From contig NZ_WPZQ01000004.1 of the NCBI RefSeq assembly GCF_013030265.1, positions 62,001 through 126,000 on the forward strand: DNA of 64,000 nt. Direction: 5' to 3'. Shown here one piece after another: positions 24,535 to 32,541 of this stretch. A program made the position numbers and the translations under genes. Position 1 is the stretch's first letter, and each line of letters begins with the position of its first letter. The stretch comes from Ruegeria arenilitoris. GTDB taxonomy: Bacteria > Pseudomonadota > Alphaproteobacteria > Rhodobacterales > Rhodobacteraceae. The notes under the pieces were generated by a model. The model was not told the DNA's origin and searched no databases. It was given only the letters and a program-made list of their open reading frames with translations.

Positions 24535-25584
24535 TCAGGCCACCCTTTTGCCGTCTTGGCCGAAATACCGGCAGTGAGCCGGGTTCATGTAGAAGCTGTG
24601 ATCTTCGCCAACCTGATACGGATGCACACCCGTGGCGAGCGATACCCACGCATCATCGCCATGCTGGAAATGCGCGCTGGAATCCGAGCCGGACAGTTCG
24701 GTCACAATCACGCGGCCGGTAAGCTCCACATCATCATCGGAAGAGCGAAACGGGGTCACCCGATGGGGTCGTACAGCGACCATGTAATCTCCATCGGCCA
24801 TATCGGTGACAGCCCAGCCACCTCCACCAGCCAATTGCGCCTGAGCACCAGAAACGGTGATGCGCGCGACATTGATCGGCGGATCCGAAAAGACCCGCGC
24901 GGCGGCAATGTTCTCAGGGTTGCGATAAATGTCAGCGGTCGGCCCGAATTGGGTCACGCGGCCATCTTCCATCAGGGCAGTGTATCCACCCAGTAGCAGT
25001 GCTTCTTCGGGCTCTGACGTGGCATAAACCACCACAGCGCCACGACCCGCGAATAGATCGGGCAGCTGCTCGCGCAGTTCTTCACGCAGTTTGTAATCAA
25101 GGTTGGCCAACGGTTCGTCGAGGAAGACGGCGCGGCTCTCTTTTGCAATGGCACGCGCCAGAGCGGTACGTTGCTGTTGTCCACCCGACAACTCATGCGG
25201 GCGGCGGTGCAGCATCGGGCGCAGTTGAAGCAGATCGGCGGCCTCTTCGACGCGGCCTTCGATCTCGGATTGCGCCATGCCTGCCACGCGCAGCGGTGAG
25301 GCGATATTGTCGAATACTGTCATATGCGGGTAGTTCACGAAGAACTGGTGCACGAGGCTGATTTTCCGCTTTTGTGTATTCAGCCGTGTGACGTCTTGCC
25401 CATCCATCAGGACCTTGCCCGAGGCGATCGGGTCCAGTCCGGCCATCATCTTGATCAGAGAGGTCTTGCCCGAGCCCGTCGCACCGAGCAGCACGTTGAA
25501 ATGGCCTGTTTGAAGGGTCAGGTTTGTGGGCTTGATATGGATGACGTTGCCGACCCTTTTGGTCGCGTCTTGAAGTTCGATCAT
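24535..25584 (-). CDS. glpS: Glycerol-type ABC transporter ATPase 1
   Basis: A 349-residue ATP-binding subunit with Walker A GATGSGKTS, an intact signature in HELSGGQQQRTALARAI, Walker B VFLDEPLANLD and a degenerate switch region ATSEPEEAL where the histidine would be expected. Thus this subunit has the canonical signature while its partner has a canonical switch histidine, fitting an asymmetric heterodimer. A C-terminal TOBE-type domain is present. The start at 25584 (MIELQDATKRVG) was chosen over a longer frame that would run into the binding-protein gene. The stem-loop at 25630-25653 lies just upstream. Confidence 0.85.
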   Translation of the reverse strand: MIELQDATKRVGNVIHIKPTNLTLQTGHFNVLLGATGSGKTSLIKMMAGLDPIASGKVLMDGQDVTRLNTQKRKISLVHQFFVNYPHMTVFDNIASPLRVAGMAQSEIEGRVEEAADLLQLRPMLHRRPHELSGGQQQRTALARAIAKESRAVFLDEPLANLDYKLREELREQLPDLFAGRGAVVVYATSEPEEALLLGGYTALMEDGRVTQFGPTADIYRNPENIAAARVFSDPPINVARITVSGAQAQLAGGGGWAVTDMADGDYMVAVRPHRVTPFRSSDDDVELTGRVIVTELSGSDSSAHFQHGDDAWVSLATGVHPYQVGEDHSFYMNPAHCRYFGQDGKRVA

Positions 25585-25629
25585 GTCCGTGGGTTCCGGT
25601 CCTTCAGTGCGGTGCACTGGTCTTGAGGT

Positions 25630-25653
25630 GGGGGTGCCTGATGCGGCACCCCC
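25630..25653 (-). promoter_or_regulatory. Intercistronic stem-loop between glpV and glpS
   Basis: A perfect 9-bp inverted repeat, GGGGGTGCC (25630-25638) and GGCACCCCC (25645-25653), with a 6-base loop lies between the stop of the binding-protein gene and the first ATPase gene. There is no T-run, so it is unlikely to be a full terminator. In ABC operons such hairpins typically protect the binding-protein mRNA and lower downstream expression. Confidence 0.65.
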
Positions 25654-25666
25654 GGGTTTCATTGGC

Positions 25667-27406
25667 TTACTGAGACTGCCAGCGCTGAACCAGTTCGTCA
25701 TAGTTGACGGTCTGGCCTTGCGGCTTTTCATTCTCAAGCTTGGCCTTTGGCGAACCCGCTTTTTCCAGCCAGAAGGCGGGGTCCTGCGGGTCGTTCAGGC
25801 GTGGGCCACAGCCACCGTAAACACCGGCGCTTTCATCTGCGGCCTGCATGCGGGCCATGGTGATGTCCATCTCTTCGGCCAGACGGTCCATCGCCTCTTG
25901 TGGTGTAAAGGCACCCGAGTTCACGTCACCGATCTGCTGCCACCAGATTTGGGCCAGCTTCGGATAATCCGGAACGTTAATGCCAGTCGGCGACCATGCC
26001 ACACGGTCAGGCGAGCGATAGAACTCGACCAGACCACCCAGCTTGGGTGCGCGTTCGGTGAACGACTCGTGGTTGACCGAGCTGTCGCGGATGAAGGTCA
26101 GACCCACGTGGGACTTTTTCACATCGACAGTCTTGGAGGTCACGAACTGGGCATAGAGCCACGCTGCCTGAGCACGATCCTCGGGGGTCGACTTCAGAAA
26201 GGTCCAGGAACCCACGTCCTGATAACCAACCTTCTGGCCTTCCTCCCAATAGGGGCCATGCGGGCTAGGCGCCATCCGCCACAGCGGCGTGCCTTCGTCA
26301 TCCACGGTGTTGTTGCCTTCGGACTTCGGCTTCACCATGTCTGCGGTAAAGGCGGTGTACCAGAAGATCTGCTGGGCCACGTTGCCCTGGCTGAGCGCCG
26401 GCAGAGACTGGTAGAAGTCATAAGACGCCGCACCCGGAGGCGCATAGTTGCGCAGCCATTCGTCCCACTTGCGGATCGCATAGACCGCAGCCGGACCGTT
26501 TGCAGCACCACCACGCGAAACGGACGCACCAACGGGGTTACAGGTGCCCGCTTCCATGCGGATGCCCCATTCATCGACGGGTACACCATTCGGCTCACCC
26601 TTGTCGCCGGCACCAGCCATCGACAACCAGGCGTCGGTCATACGCCAGCCAAGGTCGGGCGCGCGCTTGCCATAGTCCATGTGGCCGTAGATCGCCACGC
26701 CATCGACTTCTTTCACGTCATTTGTGAAGAACTCGGCGATGTCCTCGTAGGCCGACCAGTTGACCGGAACACCCAGGTCATAGCCGTACTTCTCTTTGAA
26801 CGCGGCTTTGTTGGCTTCGTCGTCAAACCAGTCTTTACGGAACCAGTAGAGGTTCGCGAATTGCTGATCGGGCAGCTGGTACAGCTTGCCGTCCGGACCA
26901 GTCGTGAATTGAATGCCCATGAAGTCATTCAGGTCCAGCGTCGGCGATGTTGTTGCCGCCCAGTCGCCTTCCATCATGTCGGTCAGCGGGTAGGCCAGCT
27001 GCAGACGCGAGTGGGTACCGATGAGGTCGCTGTCGTTGACGTAGCCGTCATACAGGTTCCGGCCGGTTTGCATCTGGGTCTGTACGGCCTGAACCACTTC
27101 GCCTTCGCCAAGGATCTGGTGGTTGACCTTGATGCCGGTGATTTCCTCGAATGCCTTGGTCAGAACCTCAGATTCGTAAGAGTGGGTCGGAATGCCCTCG
27201 GACAGGACGTTGATTTCCATGCCAGCGTAGGGTTGTGCAGCTTCGATGAACCACTGCATTTCCGACATCTGTTCGTCTTTCGACAGGGTCGATGGCTGGA
27301 ATTCGTCGTCGATCCAACGTTGTGCTGCGGCTTCGTCGGCCCAAGCAGAACCGTGCCCCGCAATGACGGCAGCCGCCGCCACTGCGGAAAGTAGATGTCT
27401 CCGCAT
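25667..27406 (-). CDS. glpV: Glycerol-type ABC transporter substrate-binding protein
   Basis: A 579-residue periplasmic binding protein with signal peptide MRRHLLSAVAAAAVIAGHGSAWA. It is longer than most sugar-binding proteins, as expected of GlpV. Conserved parts include SEGIPTHSYESEVL, EITGIKVNHQILGEGEVVQ, YVNDSDLIG and the aromatic-rich YQDVGSWTF region near the binding site. GlpV-type proteins deliver glycerol to the GlpPQ/GlpST complex. Glycerol is inferred from family and gene set; glpK and glpD, needed to use it, are not in the window. It is the first gene of the operon and the divergent V-ATPase cluster starts 280 bases away. Confidence 0.85.
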   Translation of the reverse strand: MRRHLLSAVAAAAVIAGHGSAWADEAAAQRWIDDEFQPSTLSKDEQMSEMQWFIEAAQPYAGMEINVLSEGIPTHSYESEVLTKAFEEITGIKVNHQILGEGEVVQAVQTQMQTGRNLYDGYVNDSDLIGTHSRLQLAYPLTDMMEGDWAATTSPTLDLNDFMGIQFTTGPDGKLYQLPDQQFANLYWFRKDWFDDEANKAAFKEKYGYDLGVPVNWSAYEDIAEFFTNDVKEVDGVAIYGHMDYGKRAPDLGWRMTDAWLSMAGAGDKGEPNGVPVDEWGIRMEAGTCNPVGASVSRGGAANGPAAVYAIRKWDEWLRNYAPPGAASYDFYQSLPALSQGNVAQQIFWYTAFTADMVKPKSEGNNTVDDEGTPLWRMAPSPHGPYWEEGQKVGYQDVGSWTFLKSTPEDRAQAAWLYAQFVTSKTVDVKKSHVGLTFIRDSSVNHESFTERAPKLGGLVEFYRSPDRVAWSPTGINVPDYPKLAQIWWQQIGDVNSGAFTPQEAMDRLAEEMDITMARMQAADESAGVYGGCGPRLNDPQDPAFWLEKAGSPKAKLENEKPQGQTVNYDELVQRWQSQ

Positions 27407-27685
27407 CTGTTTCCTCCCAAAAAATTATGGTTACCCGGTGGGGACCGGATGGCGGGCAGCATCAGCGATTTGTTGCGCATCTGTCAAACTAAAAATTTAG
27501 TAAATGAATTTTGGAGCGCCTTTGCCTAGCCTACTCATGGTTTCAAAGCCCCCGAACATGGCAAACCATCTTCGCTTGCTTATAATTGAATTCGTTGTAA
27601 GCTGAGCGTGAAATTAAGCAGAATAATCAAGGGTTTTCACTGCGCTAATTTCGGAAAAATTCGTTTGGACTAATGAGGATAAGAT
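27407..27685. other. Divergent promoter region between glpV and the V-ATPase operon
   Basis: No gene is seen. Two signals stand out. On the - strand a perfect TTGACA lies at 27487-27482, a suitable -35 element for glpV with a weaker -10 about 18 bases on. Directly beside it is a 14-base palindrome, ACTAAA-AA-TTTAGT (27488-27501), a candidate operator. On the + strand a perfect TATAAT is present at 27581-27586, described separately. Confidence 0.45.
27558..27586 (+). promoter_or_regulatory. Candidate sigma-70 promoter of the V-ATPase operon
   Basis: A perfect TATAAT (27581-27586) has ATGGCA at 27558-27563 exactly 17 bases upstream, matching 4 of 6 bases of TTGACA. Transcription would begin near 27593, about 93 bases before the first ATG. 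This is a pattern match only. Confidence 0.4.
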
Positions 27686-29047
27686 ATGTCCCAAAGTCTG
27701 TTGAAGTACACTCGCGTTTTGGAAATTGTCGGCGATACCATCAAGGTTCGCGTACCTGTCGAAGGCTCGGCCGACTCGGAAGTTCGGTTCAATGATCTGG
27801 CCGTGATCGAGACCATTGATGGGCGAAAGACCCTGGCTCAGGTCATTTTCATTGATAGGGATGTTGTGACCCTGCAGGTCTTCTCGGGGACCAAGGGGAT
27901 CTCGACCGAGGCGACAGCATCGTTTCTTGGTCACCCGATGCAGACACCGTATTCCGCAAACATATTGGGGCGCGTTTTTGATGGTGCCGGCGTTGCGATT
28001 GATGGCGGACCTGATCTTTCTGCGGAGCCTCGGATCGATATCGGTGGACCGACAGTAAACCCCGCCGAACGGGCCGTGCCCAACAAGATGATCCGAACCG
28101 ATGTGCCGATGATCGACGTGTTCAACACATTGGTCGAGAGCCAGAAGATTCCGATTTTTTCGGTCTCAGGCGAGCCGTTCAACGCGTTTCTGAGCCGAAT
28201 CGGTATTCAGGCGGATGCCGATATTGTTGTGTTTGGCGGGCTGGGTTTGATCTTTGACGACTACCACACGTTCCGGACCTCGTTTGAGGATGCAGGTGTG
28301 TTTTCCAGAACCGTGATGTTTGTGAATCAGGCAATGGACCCCTTGGTTGAACGCCTGTTGGTGCCCGATATGGCGCTGGCGGTCGCCGAGAAATTCGCGG
28401 TGGAAGAGGGCAAGCGTGTTCTGGTTCTGATGACCGATATGACCGCTTATGCCGACGCGATGAAAGAAGTCGGGATCAGTCAGGAACGTGTGCCTTCCCA
28501 GCGCGGCTACATGGGTGACCTTTATTCCCAGCTTGCGCGTCGGTACGAGAAGGCCTGCGATTATGCCAAGGGCGGATCGGTAACTGTGCTGACAGTTACG
28601 ACGATGCCCGGAAATGATGTGACCCATCCTGTACCTGACAACACGGGCTACATAACCGAGGGCCAGTTTTATTTGCACTCTGGCGTGATTGATCCATTTG
28701 GCAGCCTTTCGCGCCTAAAGCAGAATGTGATTGGCAAGACCACACGCGAAGATCACGGGCAGATCATGAACACGATGATCCGGTTCTACTCAGAGAGCCG
28801 TGATGCCGCGCAAAAGCAGGCGATGGCGTTTGATCTGTCTGACTATGACCACCAGTTGCTGAAATTCGGCGATCTGTTTCGGACCAGGTTCATGGATATT
28901 AACGTTTCCATCCCACTGGAGGAGGCCTTGGATCTGGGCTGGAAAACTCTGGCCGAGTGTTTCGCACCAGAACAGTTGCTGATGAAGCAATCCCTGATCG
29001 ACAAGTATTTCCCGAAGGATGCCAATGGCGCGGTTGCAGCTGAATAA
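27686..29047 (+). CDS. atpB: V/A-type ATPase subunit B (regulatory)
   Basis: A 453-residue non-catalytic nucleotide-binding subunit of the A3B3 headpiece. It starts with a beta-barrel (YTRVLEIVGDTIKVRV), keeps LGRVFDGAGVAIDGGP, the B-type IPIFSVSGEPFNAFLSRI where subunit A would carry the P-loop, and TVLTVTTMPGNDVTHPVPDNTGYITEG split over the nucleotide pocket. B subunits keep the fold but lack a catalytic Walker A. It is the first gene of a seven-gene coupled operon; in most V/A operons B follows A directly, here they lie at opposite ends. Its end overlaps the subunit D gene. The symbol follows bacterial V-type naming and must not be confused with F-type AtpB. Confidence 0.93.
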   Translation: MSQSLLKYTRVLEIVGDTIKVRVPVEGSADSEVRFNDLAVIETIDGRKTLAQVIFIDRDVVTLQVFSGTKGISTEATASFLGHPMQTPYSANILGRVFDGAGVAIDGGPDLSAEPRIDIGGPTVNPAERAVPNKMIRTDVPMIDVFNTLVESQKIPIFSVSGEPFNAFLSRIGIQADADIVVFGGLGLIFDDYHTFRTSFEDAGVFSRTVMFVNQAMDPLVERLLVPDMALAVAEKFAVEEGKRVLVLMTDMTAYADAMKEVGISQERVPSQRGYMGDLYSQLARRYEKACDYAKGGSVTVLTVTTMPGNDVTHPVPDNTGYITEGQFYLHSGVIDPFGSLSRLKQNVIGKTTREDHGQIMNTMIRFYSESRDAAQKQAMAFDLSDYDHQLLKFGDLFRTRFMDINVSIPLEEALDLGWKTLAECFAPEQLLMKQSLIDKYFPKDANGAVAAE

Positions 29048-29630
29048 ATCGTCGCTCGCACGCGAGCAGACGCAGCTGAAAAGCTATGAACGGTTCCTGC
29101 CGTCGCTGGATCTGAAACGCCAGCAGTTGATGGCAGAACGTGTAAAGGCACGGGAAAACGTTCGTAAGTTACAGGATGAAGTTCAGGAGTTGGCCCGACA
29201 GGTCGGGGAAAAGCTGCCTATGTTGGCTCAGCGCGGCATCGATCTGGACGGGTTGGTTGAACTCAAGGATTACCAGGTCAAAGAGGTCAACGTAGTAGGG
29301 GTCAAAATGCCTGATCTCGATCGGATCGAGGTCGTAGTACGCCCATATTCAACGCTGGCCAAACCGCATTGGGTGGATACGACTGCAAGCCTGCTGCACG
29401 ACATGATCGAGGCTCGATTACGGGTCAAAGTGGCTGAGGAACGAGTTAGAATATTCGATAAGGCGGTGGCGACAATAACACAGCGGGTCAATCTGTTTGA
29501 AAAGGTTCTGATCCCGCGCGCAAAGGCCAATATCAAGAAAATCCGCATCTATCTGAGCGACGAACAGATGCAGGCTGTGGTCCGGTCGAAGATTTCCAAG
29601 CGCAAACATGCGCAGGAGGCTTTGACATGA
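29025..29630 (+). CDS. atpD: V/A-type ATPase subunit D (central shaft)
   Basis: A 201-residue subunit that forms the coiled-coil rotor shaft inside the A3B3 head. It opens MARLQLNKSSLAREQTQL, a family signature, and has long N- and C-terminal helices with a short middle hairpin. The ATG at 29025 is preferred because GAAGGA sits 5 bases upstream; another ATG at 29019 is embedded in that site. The frame overlaps the subunit B gene by 23 bases and its stop overlaps the subunit I start, so it is translationally coupled on both sides. In most V/A ATPases D works with F, which has no gene here. Confidence 0.92.
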   Translation: MARLQLNKSSLAREQTQLKSYERFLPSLDLKRQQLMAERVKARENVRKLQDEVQELARQVGEKLPMLAQRGIDLDGLVELKDYQVKEVNVVGVKMPDLDRIEVVVRPYSTLAKPHWVDTTASLLHDMIEARLRVKVAEERVRIFDKAVATITQRVNLFEKVLIPRAKANIKKIRIYLSDEQMQAVVRSKISKRKHAQEALT

Positions 29631-31423
29631 CGGTTGCCCGGCTCAAAAAGCTGTCATTGGTCGGGCCTGCTGCGCACAAGACAGCGACGCTTGAGGCACT
29701 GCAGGATCTTGGCTGCATGCATGTGCTGCCCCTTGCACCGCCCCCCAACGAACCCGAGAAGATCAGTGAGCGCGGCGCAAGAGAAGCCTACAAGGCGCTG
29801 CGTTTCTTGGCCGAGGTTTCAGATCCGAGGCGTCAGATACAACGTGATCCCGACTTTGAAATGGATGCATTCGTCAAGGACGTACGAGACCTGATGCAGC
29901 GAAGCCGCGATATGATGGATCGTCGGGATTTTCTGGCGCATCGTATCGCGCAGGTGCGTCCTTGGGGGGATTTGGACTTTCCGCCAACGGATGTGTTGGC
30001 CGGTAATCGATTGTGGTTCTATCAGTTGCCGCAGAAACACCGCGACGCACTATCCAGTGTCGATCTTCCCTGGGCCGTTCTGCACGAGGATCACAGGTTT
30101 CTTTACGCTGTCCTGATCTCACCGGATGAGCCCGATGACGACATCCTGCCCATACCGCGTACGCATGTGGGATCGTTGCCGATCCACGAACTGGAAGCGC
30201 AACTGGAAGAGGCAGAGATAGCTCTGGAAGCTCTGGAGGCTGAGCGAGTTGCTCAGACCCGATACCTGACATTGATGCGGCGCAATCTTTCGGTGGCAGA
30301 AAGTGCTGCTGAGTTGGCCCATGCCACTCAAAAGGTTCGCGATGAAGAGGCAATGTTCGCGTTGCAGGGCTGGGTTCCCGAAGATCGCGTTGACGCCGTT
30401 CTGGATATGGCAAATGCCAACAAATCGGCAGTTCTGATCGAAGAGCCGACTTCGGACGACACCCCGCCAACACTGTTGGAGCAACCTGACAAACGCGCAG
30501 CTGCCGTCGATCTGGCACTGTTTTATCAGGTGCCGGGCTATCAGGATTGGGATCCGAGTGCGATCGTATCAGCCTCGTTTGCCCTCTTTTTTGCGATGAT
30601 TATCGCTGACGCCGGCTATGGAGTCGTTATCCTGCTTGGCCTGCTGTTCTTCTGGAAGCGGATGGGCTCAACGGTATCTATGAGATCCTGGCGTCGCTAT
30701 GGGCTGATTATTTCAGGTGCAACCATTCTGTATGGGGTGATGGTCGGCAGCTACTTTGGGGCGTCCCCCGATGCGGGTTCGATCTGGGCCAAGCTTAAGG
30801 TTCTGGATATCAATAACTTCAGTGCGATGATGATGGTTTCGATCGTTGTTGGAGTGTTGCATCTGATCCTGGCCAATGCGCTGGCGGCGCGTGCGGCATG
30901 GGGGCAACGCAAGGCGATTGCAAATCTGGGTTGGATTGCTGCTTTGATCGGCGGTTTTGTCCTCTGGCTTAGCTATATGAAAGGCCAATCCCCAAATCCT
31001 GGTGCAGCGATCCTGTGCGTGGGTGTGATTGCCATCGTTCTGTTCTCAAGCGAGCGCGTGATAAAAAAACCAACGGATTGGGTGTGGCGTCTGATCGAGG
31101 GCTTGCAAAGCCTGGCAGGTGCTATGGGTGCATTTGGCGATGTACTGAGCTACATGCGCCTCTTTGCGCTGGGCCTTGCATCGGCTTCTTTGGCGATCAC
31201 GTTCAACGATTTGGCCGTATCAGTGATGCATTCACTCAAAGGGCCGGGTATCTTGTTCGGGTTGCTGATCCTGATCATCGGCCACGTTCTCAACTTCGCC
31301 CTCGCGATCATGAGTGGCGTCGTTCACGGGCTACGTCTCAATTACATCGAATTCTTTAAATGGGGTCTGCCGGACGAGGGCACTATCTTTCGTCCGTTTG
31401 CCCGCAAGGAGGTTCAGGAATGA
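29627..31423 (+). CDS. atpI: V/A-type ATPase subunit I (membrane stator)
   Basis: A 598-residue homologue of the 100-116 kDa membrane subunit. The N-terminal half is soluble and helical (stator arm), and the C-terminal half has seven or eight membrane segments from about residue 300. ALGLASASLAITFNDLA lies in the ion-path region and GAFGDVLSYMRLFALGLASAS contains the essential arginine (R in YMRLF) that faces the rotor ring carboxylate. It is somewhat shorter than typical (about 640-660). Start and stop each overlap the neighbouring gene by four bases. It forms the ion half-channels together with the K ring. Confidence 0.93.
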   Translation: MTVARLKKLSLVGPAAHKTATLEALQDLGCMHVLPLAPPPNEPEKISERGAREAYKALRFLAEVSDPRRQIQRDPDFEMDAFVKDVRDLMQRSRDMMDRRDFLAHRIAQVRPWGDLDFPPTDVLAGNRLWFYQLPQKHRDALSSVDLPWAVLHEDHRFLYAVLISPDEPDDDILPIPRTHVGSLPIHELEAQLEEAEIALEALEAERVAQTRYLTLMRRNLSVAESAAELAHATQKVRDEEAMFALQGWVPEDRVDAVLDMANANKSAVLIEEPTSDDTPPTLLEQPDKRAAAVDLALFYQVPGYQDWDPSAIVSASFALFFAMIIADAGYGVVILLGLLFFWKRMGSTVSMRSWRRYGLIISGATILYGVMVGSYFGASPDAGSIWAKLKVLDINNFSAMMMVSIVVGVLHLILANALAARAAWGQRKAIANLGWIAALIGGFVLWLSYMKGQSPNPGAAILCVGVIAIVLFSSERVIKKPTDWVWRLIEGLQSLAGAMGAFGDVLSYMRLFALGLASASLAITFNDLAVSVMHSLKGPGILFGLLILIIGHVLNFALAIMSGVVHGLRLNYIEFFKWGLPDEGTIFRPFARKEVQE

Positions 31424-31863
31424 ATGAGCTTGTTGTCACATTGGGTTGGCTGGGCATCTACGCGCCGATGGCGCTGGGCGCTGCGGCAAGTGCCATTGGT
31501 TGTGCCATCGCGGGACAAGCCAGTATTGGCGCGATGACCGAAACCGATGGGGGATATGGCCGGTTTGTTGGCGTCTCGGCCTTTCCGTCGACGATGGTGA
31601 TCTATGGCATTGTGATCATGTTCACGCTGAACCGGGACGTAACGCCCGAAAACGCAGGCGGATTGTTTGGGATTGGGATCCTGTCGGGGATCGCATTGAT
31701 GTATTGTGGCATCTGGCAGGGGCGCGCCTGTGCGGCTGCGATCAATGCGACCAAAGAGAAACCCGAGATCTTTGGTCTCGCACTTGCTCCGGCAGCGATC
31801 ATCGAAGGGTTCGGAGTGTTTGCGTTTGTCTTCGCTCTGGTGATCAGCGCGGGGATCAGCTGA
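31420..31863 (+). CDS. atpK: V/A-type ATPase subunit K (rotor ring proteolipid)
   Basis: A 147-residue proteolipid of four membrane helices (a duplicated hairpin). The ion-carrying glutamate is Glu129 in APAAIIEGFGVFAF, in the fourth helix. By comparison with the Na+-binding ring subunit NtpK of Enterococcus hirae, the threonine (Thr58) and helix-three glutamine (Gln100, WQGR) are kept while the helix-two glutamine is Met59. Ion specificity (H+ or Na+) is therefore ambiguous. The start at 31420 has AAGGAGG at 31406-31412 and overlaps the stop of subunit I (ATGA); the longer frame from 31360 is inside the I gene. Confidence 0.92.
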   Translation: MNELVVTLGWLGIYAPMALGAAASAIGCAIAGQASIGAMTETDGGYGRFVGVSAFPSTMVIYGIVIMFTLNRDVTPENAGGLFGIGILSGIALMYCGIWQGRACAAAINATKEKPEIFGLALAPAAIIEGFGVFAFVFALVISAGIS

Positions 31864-32540
31864 TGGCACAGGATGGCACAATCTCTCATGGTGTCGACGC
31901 CCTGATTGACAAGTTGCGCAATGATGGGGTCGCGGCTGGTCAGGCTGAGGCGGAAAAACTGCGGTCGGACGCCAAGGCTGAGGCGGCCCGCATCGTGGCG
32001 GACGCCAAGCGCGAAGCCGAAGATTACATGAAAAAGGCACGGTCAGATTCTGACAATTATCGCGCGGCAGGCGAAGAAGCTCTGAACACAGCCATGCGAG
32101 ATGCAGTTCTGACAATGAAGGCTGGTTTGACCGATCGTTTCAAAGAAGATGTAGAACGGCTGGTCACCAAGGACATGGCTGATCCGGAGTTGCTGAAGCA
32201 GATGATCCTCGAAGTCGTCGGGCGAGCGGCTGAGGGCGCAAATCTGGATGGCAAGGTTCAGGTCATTCTGCCAGCCAAAGTCGCGACACAGGAAGATATC
32301 AAGCAAAACGCAGATGATATTCAGTCGGGCAAATTGACCAAGTACGTGTTGGGTCTGACCGCCAAAATGTTACGGGAAAACGTAGAACTGCACGCTTCTG
32401 ATGATACGCAGGAGGGAATTCGCGTTCGGGCCGAAGATCAGGGTGTTGTGCTCGATCTGACGGACAAAGCGGTAGCCTCGTTGTTGATGGAGCATCTGCA
32501 GCCGAGGTTCCGTGCAGTGCTGGAAGGCGTGATCCGCTGA
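31863..32540 (+). CDS. atpE: V/A-type ATPase subunit E (peripheral stalk)
   Basis: A 225-residue peripheral stalk subunit. The first 80 residues are a long Ala/Glu/Lys/Asp helix (GVAAGQAEAEKLRSDAKAEAAR region), and the C-terminal part forms the globular head that holds subunits A and B. In V/A ATPases E normally pairs with G/H, for which no gene is seen in this cluster. The ATG at 31863 overlaps the K stop by one base (TGATG). The longer frame that starts at 31446 overlaps the entire K gene in another phase and is rejected. Confidence 0.88.
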   Translation: MAQDGTISHGVDALIDKLRNDGVAAGQAEAEKLRSDAKAEAARIVADAKREAEDYMKKARSDSDNYRAAGEEALNTAMRDAVLTMKAGLTDRFKEDVERLVTKDMADPELLKQMILEVVGRAAEGANLDGKVQVILPAKVATQEDIKQNADDIQSGKLTKYVLGLTAKMLRENVELHASDDTQEGIRVRAEDQGVVLDLTDKAVASLLMEHLQPRFRAVLEGVIR

Positions 32541-32541
32541 G

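Noticed and set aside
25583..27394. A 603-codon open frame on the + strand opposite the glycerol-binding-protein gene
   Set aside because: It is a shadow of the - strand gene, caused by GC-rich third positions. It has no ribosome site, no family pattern and the - strand product is a clear exported binding protein.
31446..32540. A 364-codon frame that fuses a long head to V-ATPase subunit E
   Set aside because: The first 139 codons lie in another frame over the K gene and are not homologous; the E protein begins at 31863.
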